NCBI RefSeq assembly: GCF_006385875.1
Contig: NZ_VFSU01000004.1
Span: 1 to 33,941, forward strand
Reading direction: 5' to 3'
Origin: Sandaracinobacter neustonicus
GTDB lineage: Bacteria > Pseudomonadota > Alphaproteobacteria > Sphingomonadales > Sphingomonadaceae
DNA length: 33,941 nt
The position numbers and the translations under genes were made by a program. How positions within the stretch are numbered: the first letter of the stretch is position 1; each line of letters begins with the position of its first letter. Positions 15,976 to 23,144 of the stretch are shown piece after piece. The notes under the pieces were generated by a model. It searched no databases. It worked only from the letters and a program-made list of their open reading frames with translations, and was not told where the DNA came from.

Positions 15976-17015
15976 AGGCGATGGATCCAGCCGAAGGGGT
16001 CCTGCGCGCGACCTTCCTGGATATCGAGCAGGCTTTGCCGCAACCGCAGCGCGACGGCCGATGCGCCGGGGCGGTGCTGGCGGCCATCGGCATCCAGCAG
16101 GCTTTCGATGGGATTGATGATGGCGGCCGTTCCGCTGGCGAACAATTCGCTGCAGCGATTGGCGGCGATATCCGCCAGCAGCTCTGCGATCGGCATCGGT
16201 CGCTCCACGGTGCGATAGCCTGAATGCGCCGCCAGCCTGAGCACCGAATCGCGCGTGATGCCGGGCAGGATCGAATCGCTGAGCACGGGCGTGTGAATCT
16301 CGCCGTCGATCACGGCGAATATGTTCATACCGGACAGTTCCTCGATGGTCTGCCGTTGTTGCGGATCGAGCCAGAGGGACACGGTGCAGCCATCTGCGAC
16401 GGCGCGGGTCGTGGCACGCATCGCGGCAGCATAATTGCCGCCCGTCTTGGCGGCGCCCACCCCGCCACGAGCGGCGCGGACATCGTCCCGCTCGATCCGG
16501 ACCCGCATCGGGCCGCTGCTATAGGGTTCCGACGGGCTGGCCAGAACGAGGAAGCGGAACGCGCCGGAATTCACCACATCATAGCCGCCCTCGGTCGAGA
16601 ACAATGTGGGGCGGAGATAGAGCGACGAGCCCGAGCGGGTGGGAATGAAGTCTGCACAGGCGCTGGCGACAGCATCAAGGCCGGCGAGAAACAGCGACTC
16701 CGGCACGGCGGGCATCCCGACCCGCGTGGCGGAGCGGGCAAAGCGGCCGGCATTGTCAAGCGGGCGGAACAGGTGCGGGCGCGCCGGTGGCACGCGATAG
16801 GCCTTCATGCCTTCGAACACCGATTCCGCGAACTGGATCGATCGCGCATTCGGCATCAGTTCGATGGGCCCGAACGGGATGAGCCGACCTTCGCTCCATT
16901 CGCCCTTCTCATATGTGGCGCTGAACATCACGGGTGCCGAGATACGCCCGAATCCGAGCTTTTCCGGGAGCGTAAAGGCGGCGAGGGCCTGTTCGACAGT
17001 GGGCTGTGGCAACAT
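15972..17015 (-). CDS. ilvE: branched-chain-amino-acid aminotransferase (class IV PLP)
   Basis: The enzyme transfers the amino group between Val/Leu/Ile (or related amino acids) and 2-oxoglutarate. From ATG 17015 the product has 347 residues, with AAGGA 7 bases upstream. Motifs: SVFEGMKAYR (about 66), YLRPTLF, the PLP-lysine region GAAKTGGNYAAAM (Lys about 190), ELSGMNIFAV, and GTAAIINPIESL near the C-terminus. The length and motifs are those of the eukaryote-like BCAT group rather than the shorter enterobacterial IlvE. It lies 41 bases downstream of the SDR gene, so it is the last gene of a cupin-SDR-aminotransferase operon. Its accessory context suggests a catabolic rather than biosynthetic role; the gene symbol is by family only. 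Confidence 0.88.
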   Translation of the reverse strand: MLPQPTVEQALAAFTLPEKLGFGRISAPVMFSATYEKGEWSEGRLIPFGPIELMPNARSIQFAESVFEGMKAYRVPPARPHLFRPLDNAGRFARSATRVGMPAVPESLFLAGLDAVASACADFIPTRSGSSLYLRPTLFSTEGGYDVVNSGAFRFLVLASPSEPYSSGPMRVRIERDDVRAARGGVGAAKTGGNYAAAMRATTRAVADGCTVSLWLDPQQRQTIEELSGMNIFAVIDGEIHTPVLSDSILPGITRDSVLRLAAHSGYRTVERPMPIAELLADIAANRCSELFASGTAAIINPIESLLDADGRQHRPGASAVALRLRQSLLDIQEGRAQDPFGWIHRL

Positions 17016-17056
17016 CGGGCTTCCTTGGGTTCGCGGTGTCGGGGCGGATGGGAATG

Positions 17057-17836
17057 TCAGAACAGGCTGCGGCTCCAGCCGCCGTCGACTGGCAGCGAGA
17101 CGCCGTTCACATAGGCTGCCTGCGTCGAGCAGATGAAGGCCAGCACGGCTGCGAACTCTTCCGGGCGGCACAGGCGTGCGGCCGGGATTGCCGCCTGCCA
17201 GCCCGCCAGCACGTCCTCTGCGCTGCTGCCCCGGCGTTCGGCGATCTGCCCGGCAAGTTTATGGACGCGCGTCGTCAGCGTGTAACCGGGCAGCAGGCTG
17301 TTCACGGTGATGCCCGCCGCGGCGGCTTCGTTGGCCAATGTGCGCGCGGTCGCGCCGACGGCCGCCCGCGCTAAATTGGAAAGCACCATGTCCTCGGGCG
17401 GCTGCTTCACCGCGCAGGATGTGATGGCGACGATCCGTCCCCAGTTGCGGCTCCGCATGCCGGGCAAGACCGCCTGTGCCAGCGCCACGAACAGCCCCAC
17501 ATGCTCGTCCAGCACGGCCGTGAAGGCGGATTCTGCATGGGATTCGAAGCTGCCGGCATCCGGGCCGCCCGAATTCACCACCAGGATGTCGACCGGACCC
17601 AGCTCGGCTTCGACATGCCCCACAAGGGCGCGGCGAGCCGCCGGATCGGTGGCGTCGCAGGCGAAGCCGCGGGCAGCTGAATCGACTTCGGCAGCTGCCG
17701 CAGCTGCGCGACCGGCGCTGCGAGACGTGACCGCAACGATGGCCCCTTCGGCGGCCAGCGCCCGCGCGCTGGCGAGGCCAAGCCCCGCGCTGCCACCGGT
17801 GATGAGCGCGACGCGCCCGGAGAGGCCCAGATCCAT
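17057..17836 (-). CDS. short-chain dehydrogenase/reductase, atypical active site
   Basis: The 259-residue protein has the SDR fold: cofactor-binding TGGSAGLGLA (about 12-21), the NSGG motif at the usual NNAG position, and the PG block LLPGYTLT, ending with a typical YVNGVSLPVDGGW. The catalytic Tyr-x3-Lys is absent: after ITSCAVKQPP the expected position reads S-N-L-A-R. A subset of SDRs annotated as FabG-like carries the same LSN-x-x-R pattern, so this is a family trait rather than recent damage, but redox activity is uncertain. The start codon overlaps the cupin stop (TGATG). An upstream ATG at 17878 would overlap the cupin gene further and is less likely. Confidence 0.88.
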   Translation of the reverse strand: MDLGLSGRVALITGGSAGLGLASARALAAEGAIVAVTSRSAGRAAAAAAEVDSAARGFACDATDPAARRALVGHVEAELGPVDILVVNSGGPDAGSFESHAESAFTAVLDEHVGLFVALAQAVLPGMRSRNWGRIVAITSCAVKQPPEDMVLSNLARAAVGATARTLANEAAAAGITVNSLLPGYTLTTRVHKLAGQIAERRGSSAEDVLAGWQAAIPAARLCRPEEFAAVLAFICSTQAAYVNGVSLPVDGGWSRSLF

Positions 17837-18207
17837 CAGGAGTTGCTCCGAAGATACCGATCGTCCCCGCCGACCCAATCGGCGCGATAGGGGTTGAAGA
17901 CGTCCAGCTCGAACACATCCTCCAGCGCGGTTGCGCTGTGCAGCAGGTTCGACGGCAGCTGGATGATTTCGCCGGCCTGCACCAGCCGCTCTTCCGTCTG
18001 GTCCTCGCCCAGCAGGAACAGCATCGAGCCCGTCAGCACATAGGTGAATTGTTCATTCTCGTGCCGGTGCGCGGGAACGACATCGCCCTTCCGCATGCGG
18101 ATTTCCGCCACCATCAGCCGGTCCGAATAGACGAAGCGCCGGGTGATCCCACCGCGCATCGGTTCTTCCGGCAGGTCATCCCATCTGGTCACGGTGGCGC
18201 TGGTCAT
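17836..18207 (-). CDS. cupin-domain protein
   Basis: This is a single-domain cupin of 123 residues. Motif 1 is G-D-V-V-P-A-HRHENEQFTYVLTG, giving the His-x-His...Glu metal-binding set; motif 2 is IIQLPSNLLHSATALED with its His. KdgF-like and similar small cupins share this HxHxxEQ pattern; the substrate cannot be told. It is the first gene of the cupin-SDR-aminotransferase operon and is divergent from the TonB-dependent receptor, with 253 bases between them. A sugar-like ring-opening or lyase-type reaction is conceivable but not supported by more than the fold. Confidence 0.85.
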   Translation of the reverse strand: MTSATVTRWDDLPEEPMRGGITRRFVYSDRLMVAEIRMRKGDVVPAHRHENEQFTYVLTGSMLFLLGEDQTEERLVQAGEIIQLPSNLLHSATALEDVFELDVFNPYRADWVGGDDRYLRSNS

Positions 18208-18334
18208 GCTTCCTCATCCCTCTTTCGCTGTCCCTGAATGGCCCCAAGGATATCGAGCGGCGTGTCCGGGGCGAGATGTCGTCCTGACTGAAGCGCTATG
18301 CGATTTGACCTGTCCGGCTAGGCAATCTGCCAAG

Positions 18335-18378
18335 CTACCCGAGGAGGGGCACCAACTACCCGCCACAAAGCTGGTGCC
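18335..18378 (+). promoter_or_regulatory. CTACCCG direct repeats and 17-base box, TonB receptor promoter
   Basis: CTACCCG occurs at 18335-18341 and again at 18356-18362, 21 bases apart. The second copy is part of ACCCGCCACAAAGCTGG (18358-18374), which is repeated without mismatch at 25838-25854 before the hydantoinase gene. The site lies 83-126 bases before the receptor start, a fair position for an activator site. Directly repeated sites of this type suit MalT-like regulators, one of which is encoded at 23145-25793. Confidence 0.6.
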
Positions 18379-18460
18379 GCCCCCCTCCGACGTGGCTCAC
18401 TGCAGGCAACGAAAACGCCAAGCGAGCGCAATCCAAGAAATCGACTTAAGGGGATCAGAT

Positions 18461-20536
18461 ATGGCGAACCGTCACGGCTGGTTACTGGCCACCCTGTCAG
18501 CACTGGCATTGCTCCCGCCGGATACGGCGCTTGCCCAGTCATCGGAGTCTGCGGAGGCGGGGAACGATATCGTCGTCACCGCGCGGAAGCGGGAGGAGCG
18601 ACTGCAGGACGTGCCGGAATCGGTATCGGTTCTGAGCGGCGACCTGCTCGACCGCGCCAACATCTCGACCATCCATGGCGTCGCCACCCTTACGCCGAAC
18701 ATGCTGGTCCGCTCGACCTTCCGGTCCAACGAGACATTCATCACCATGCGCGGGATTTCCAGCGCGCAGCGGGCCCTGCCGCCGGTGAGCGTGATCATCG
18801 ACGGGGTGCAGGTGGGATCGAATGATTTCATCAACCAGGACCTGCAGGATATCGAGCGGATCGAGATCCTGCGCGGGCCGCAGGGCGCGCTTTACGGACA
18901 AGGTGCGATCGCAGGCGCGATCAACATCATCACCCGTCGGCCGACAAACGACATGAAGGGCTTCCTGAAGGGCAGCTTCGGCAACGGCAACAGCGTGCGG
19001 GTGGCGGGCGCGGTATCCGGTGCGCTGGTGCCCGATACGCTGCTGTTCCGCGTCTCGGGTTATCATCGCGGCACCGATGGGCTCATCAGCAACGTCCGGG
19101 ACGAGAAGGTCGACTCCGGCTACGAAAGCTCGATCCGTGGCCAGTTGCTGCTCAGAACAGGCGATCTGGAAGTCGCGCTGCGCGGCTCGTGGACAGGGGG
19201 CAAAGAAGGCTGCTGCCTTCAGGACAAGGCACCGCGCGATTCCGCCGGAAACTTCGTCAATCTGGATGATGTCACCAATCCCGGGCCCAGCAGCAATATC
19301 CTCGGCCGTCAGGATACCCAGTTTCACGATCAGTCGGCGCGGATCGACTATGATTTCGGGCCTGTCCAGTTCACTGCGATCACCGGGCTGGCCTATGTGA
19401 CGCAGGATGTGCTCGCCGACCTGGACTATACGGCGGCGCGCATCTCCATTCAGGATCTCACCTACACCACCCGCGTCTTCAACCAGGACATGAGGCTGAC
19501 CTCGACCGGCAGCGGCCCGTTCCAGTGGATCGTCGGGGCGTTCTACCAGAACCGGCGGGAGTATAACCGGCTGCAGGCCGGCCCTGACAACGACGTCATT
19601 CCGATCACGCCGACTCTGCTGAACCAGCAGTTGCGCACGCGCAATCGCGCCATCGCCGGCTATGGGCAGGCCAGCTATTCGATTACCGACAGCCTCGAAC
19701 TTCTGGGTGCGCTGCGCTACGACAAGGTGCGGGCGGACAATGTCGACCAGCTGCGCCCGGCCGCGACGCAGGCTGAAGCCAGCTACAGCGCTTTCCAGCC
19801 GAAGGTGCAGCTGTCGTGGCACTGGACTCCTGAAGTGATGCTCTATGCCACCTATTCACAGGGTTTCCGCACCGGCGGCTTCTCCCAGTCCACCCGCTAT
19901 GACGACGAGACGACCTACAATTACGAGATCGGCTTCAAGACCCAGATGATGGATGGGCTGGTGACGATCAACGGCTCGGCCTTCCACATCGATTATCGCA
20001 ACCAGCTGCTGTCCTATGGCGTCACCACCAACAGCACGCTGATCCGCCGCACCATCAACATCCCGAAAACGCGGAACGACGGCTTCGAGCTGGAGATTCA
20101 GGCAAGGCCCAGCCAGCGGCTGACCGCTGGCTTCACCGTGGGCTATACCGACAGCGTGATCGTGGAGGTGAGCCCCGATCCATATATCCCGACGGCTGGC
20201 GCAATCGGCAAGAATTCCCCTCTGGTGCCGCCCTTCACCATGAGCGGCAACCTCACCTACAGGGCACCTCTGGGGAACGACATGGAGCTGATCGCCTATG
20301 GCGCGGTCCAGCACCGTGGCGGCTTCTATTTCGATGTCGCCAACGCCTTCTACACCCAGACCAAGACCTTCGTGGACGCCAATCTGACACTTGAAAGAGG
20401 CGGCTGGTCGATCGGGTTGTTCGGCAAGAACCTGACGGATGCGCGCTTCGTGGAGCATATCTCCATCACCGGCGCGGACCTTCGGGTGCCCAACCGTCCG
20501 CGCACCTATGGGATCGAAGCAGGCTTCCGCTTCTGA
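18461..20536 (+). CDS. TonB-dependent outer membrane receptor
   Basis: The 691-residue outer-membrane transporter begins with a signal peptide (MANRHGWLLATLSALALLPP, cleavage after ALA-QS). NDIVVTARKREERLQDVP is the TonB box plus plug start; the plug continues to LRGPQGALYGQGAIAGAINI (about 155). A 22-strand barrel follows, ending in TYGIEAGFRF with the terminal Phe needed for barrel assembly. AAGGGGA lies about 6 bases before the ATG; a longer frame from 18143 lacks a signal peptide at its start. It belongs to the broad sphingomonad class of receptors for small organic substrates. Linked permease and hydantoinase genes suggest a nitrogen heterocycle or its conjugate as cargo. Confidence 0.93.
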   Translation: MANRHGWLLATLSALALLPPDTALAQSSESAEAGNDIVVTARKREERLQDVPESVSVLSGDLLDRANISTIHGVATLTPNMLVRSTFRSNETFITMRGISSAQRALPPVSVIIDGVQVGSNDFINQDLQDIERIEILRGPQGALYGQGAIAGAINIITRRPTNDMKGFLKGSFGNGNSVRVAGAVSGALVPDTLLFRVSGYHRGTDGLISNVRDEKVDSGYESSIRGQLLLRTGDLEVALRGSWTGGKEGCCLQDKAPRDSAGNFVNLDDVTNPGPSSNILGRQDTQFHDQSARIDYDFGPVQFTAITGLAYVTQDVLADLDYTAARISIQDLTYTTRVFNQDMRLTSTGSGPFQWIVGAFYQNRREYNRLQAGPDNDVIPITPTLLNQQLRTRNRAIAGYGQASYSITDSLELLGALRYDKVRADNVDQLRPAATQAEASYSAFQPKVQLSWHWTPEVMLYATYSQGFRTGGFSQSTRYDDETTYNYEIGFKTQMMDGLVTINGSAFHIDYRNQLLSYGVTTNSTLIRRTINIPKTRNDGFELEIQARPSQRLTAGFTVGYTDSVIVEVSPDPYIPTAGAIGKNSPLVPPFTMSGNLTYRAPLGNDMELIAYGAVQHRGGFYFDVANAFYTQTKTFVDANLTLERGGWSIGLFGKNLTDARFVEHISITGADLRVPNRPRTYGIEAGFRF

Positions 20537-20656
20537 TGTCCGACATCTTCCGGGCTGCCGGTGGCGGTGTCTTTCTGCACGACGTCTCCCGCTGTGCCAC
20601 ACAGCCGGGCCGAGGCGAACCGGCGCGGCTTCGTTCGCTGTATCTGGAATAGCCGG

Positions 20657-21927
20657 ATGACCGGGGCACCACAGGAAAGCGGGGATTTCTCTACCCTTGC
20701 CGTTCCGCCGGAACAGCAGGGGTCTGGCTGGCGCATCTTCTTCATCATCGCCGGCAGCGTCTGCGCGCTTCCGGTGTTCATTCTCGGGGCGCAGGTTTCA
20801 GCCGCGCTCGGCCTGCAACAGGCGGTGCTGGCCGTCCTGCTGGCGACGACGTTACTGGCGTTCTCGCCGGGCTTGGCGCAGCTGTCGGTTCGGCAACGCG
20901 GATGAATCTGGCGATGCTCGCCGATCTGGCGTTCGGAACACGGGGTGCCTGGCTGGTAAAACTGGCGATCGCCATCTCCCTTGCCGGCTGGTTCGGGGTG
21001 AACATCAGTGTGCTGGGGGCTGCGGCCTCAGGGGCGTTGAGCCAGATGGGCTTTCCGGCCGTAACACCGCCGATGGTGTCGATCCCGGTCAGCCTGCTGA
21101 TCGCCGGAGTGGCTTTGCGCGGCGTGCACGGGCTGGAACGGCTGGGGCAGGCGCTGCTGCCGCTCGCCTTTTGCCTTCTGCTCGCCTCCGTCTGGATGGT
21201 GCGACACGATCTCTCCATCGTGCTCAGCACTACGCCCACAGGCGCTCTCGGGTTCGGAGCCGTGGTTTCGGCGGTGATCGGCAGCTACATCGTCGGCGTG
21301 ATGATCCAGCCGGATTATGGTCGGTTCATCCGCAGGCCCCCTGCAGCCTTTCTCGGTGCCGGGCTGGCGCTGGGACTGGTGTTTCCGCTGATGTTGCTGG
21401 GGTCCGCGCTGGCACCGATGGTGACGGGAAAGCCGGACCTGATCGCGGCCATGATCCTGCTGGGGCTTGGGCTTCCCGCGCTTGCAGTCCTGCTTCTGGG
21501 GGCGTGGATCGATGCGTCGGCCTGCCTCTATTCGGCGGGGCTGTCGCTTGCGAACCTGTTGCCACGGCTGGGTTTCCGCCCTGCGATCATCGGGATCGCC
21601 TTGCTGGGAGTTGGTCTCTCACTGGCCCATGCTGACCAGTTCTTCATCCCGTTTCTGGTGTCGCTGGGGGTCGTGCTTCCGCCCGTCGCAGCGGTGCAGA
21701 TCGTACATGGTCTGGTGCCACAGGTGCGGAGGCGTCCGACGGTGGCGCTGCGGCCGGGTGCGCTTGTCGCATGGGGCGGCGGAATCATGGCGGGCCTTGC
21801 CGCTGGCCGGTCGCCCGTGTCGAGCGGGATCGCAGCGGTCGATTCCATCCTTGTGGCGGCAATCCTGTCTGCCCTGTTTCTGTGGCTAAGCTTCGCCCGG
21901 CTGCGGAAGGTGGTCGTCAGCGCCTGA
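20657..21927 (+). pseudogene. NCS1-type (CodB/Mhp1-like) permease, frameshifted
   Basis: Two frames together encode one nucleobase/hydantoin:cation symporter-like protein of about 420 residues. The first (from ATG 20657) gives the N-terminus and helix 1-2: WRIFFIIAGSVCALPVFILG and VLAVLLATTLLA. The second, one base back, continues from about 20860 as VLAGLGAAVGSATRMNLAML, then LAFGTRGAWLVKLAIAISLAGWFGVN, which aligns with the CodB helix 2-3 region. The remaining helices run to 21927. A single missing base between about 20850 and 20875 explains the break. It could be a true null mutation, a sequencing error, or less likely recoding. The 3' end overlaps the convergent aldolase gene by 11 bases. 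Confidence 0.8.
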
Positions 21928-22999
21928 GCTTTGCGTTCAGTTCGCGTATCCACGTCTCGCCCTCGTCCATCCGCCAATGATCGGATGCCGTGCCGATCAC
22001 CAGTTCGGCCATGGTCCAGTCGGTGAGGGCGGATGGGCCGATCCTGTTGAACAGCCAGACGCCCCGCGCGTGGGCTAGGGCCAGGTGGGCTGCCGTCACG
22101 TCGGCAGGCTCTGCGCGAAACAGAATCTGGCAGGCATTGCCCTGCGGCGAGGCGGGATTGAGCAGGATGTTGTCGATCCGTTGCAGGCGGGAACAGAGTT
22201 CGGCGCAGCGGGCGGCGAATTCCCCCATTCGCGGAAGATTGCGATCCAGCCCGTCGAGCGCGGAAAGCGCCATCGGATAGGCCGCGTAGAGATTGGCACC
22301 CAGCCGGTTCCGCCATGGCCCCAGCGCGGTCACGGTTTCAGCAGATGCCGCGACGGCCGCGCCGCCGATGCCGCCCAGCCCCTTGTAGAAGGAGACATAG
22401 ACGCTGTCCGCCAGTGCCGCGATCTCGGCAGGAGCGCGGCCATAATGGGTGGCGGCCTCCCACAACCGGGCCCCGTCAAGATGCAGCGGCACGCCTGTTT
22501 CACGGCACCATTGCGCGAGCGCGAGCAACTCGTCCCAGTCTGGCAGCAGATACCCCGCTCGCCGCAGCGGAAGTTCCAGCACCACCGCGGCCGGACGCTC
22601 CGCCAGCGAGTGCAGTTGTGCGCGGCTGAAATGCCGCTGCTGCCCCAGCCGGATCGGCTGCAGCCCGCCGACCCGTTCGAGCATGCCGCCTTCATCGCAA
22701 TCCATATGGCTCAGCGGATGAATCACCACCCGGGGGTTCATGGCCTCCGTTTCCCGCAGTTTCAGCACCGCGAGTTGGGCGGCCATGCCCTTGGCAAAGA
22801 AGATCGCCGCTGGCTTTTCCAGCAGGCGCGCGACGCGTTGCTCAAGGATCGCCACCGGGCCGCCCACACCATATTGGTCCGCTTCCCCGGATTCCGGCCG
22901 CTCCGCCAGCGCGCGCAGGGTCTCGTGCGGGGGCGCGGGCTGGTGACCGCTGAGGAAGCGGGTGCAGGACCGATGGATTCGGCGTTCGACTTCATCCAT
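21917..22999 (-). CDS. threonine aldolase-like PLP enzyme (beta-eliminating lyase fold)
   Basis: The 360-residue enzyme belongs to the threonine aldolase family of fold-type I PLP enzymes, which cleave beta-hydroxy-amino acids to glycine and an aldehyde. Visible are the early YGVGGPVAILEQRVARLL region, the cofactor-ring His region HPLSHMDCDEGG, the PLP-pocket HLDGARLWEA with its Asp and Arg, and the Schiff-base Lys in VSFYKGLGGIGGA. The FYKGLGG form and the short N-terminus differ from typical LtaE, so the substrate may differ from threonine. It diverges from the MalT-like regulator across 145 bases that carry two CTACCCG repeats, so it is probably a target of that regulator. Confidence 0.85.
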   Translation of the reverse strand: MDEVERRIHRSCTRFLSGHQPAPPHETLRALAERPESGEADQYGVGGPVAILEQRVARLLEKPAAIFFAKGMAAQLAVLKLRETEAMNPRVVIHPLSHMDCDEGGMLERVGGLQPIRLGQQRHFSRAQLHSLAERPAAVVLELPLRRAGYLLPDWDELLALAQWCRETGVPLHLDGARLWEAATHYGRAPAEIAALADSVYVSFYKGLGGIGGAAVAASAETVTALGPWRNRLGANLYAAYPMALSALDGLDRNLPRMGEFAARCAELCSRLQRIDNILLNPASPQGNACQILFRAEPADVTAAHLALAHARGVWLFNRIGPSALTDWTMAELVIGTASDHWRMDEGETWIRELNAKLRR

Positions 23000-23063
23000 T
23001 CCAGATGGCCTATCGGGCCGGGCATGGTCGGCACAAGTTGCGCCAGCGGCAACGGCTCTGATG

Positions 23064-23090
23064 CTACCCGCATGAGCGGCCTGCTACCCG
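23064..23090. promoter_or_regulatory. CTACCCG direct repeats between aldolase and regulator genes
   Basis: CTACCCG occurs at 23064-23070 and 23084-23090, exactly 20 bases apart (two helical turns). Each copy is preceded by TG, giving TGCTACCCG twice. They lie 64-90 bases from the aldolase start and 54-81 bases from the regulator start, so they may serve both genes. The same heptamer pair occurs before the TonB receptor and, with mismatches, before the hydantoinase gene. Confidence 0.55.
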
Positions 23091-23144
23091 TTCGGGGCAC
23101 GCCGCAGCATTGCCACGGCCTGCTTGCGGCGGATAGATGATGGC

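Noticed and set aside
20850-20905. Programmed -1 frameshifting in the NCS1 permease gene
   Set aside because: No X-XXY-YYZ slippery run or clear downstream structure is seen at the break, so a mutation or sequencing error is simpler.
22085-23140. 351-codon plus-strand frame opposite the aldolase gene
   Set aside because: It is the complement of a recognised PLP enzyme gene and has no domain of its own.
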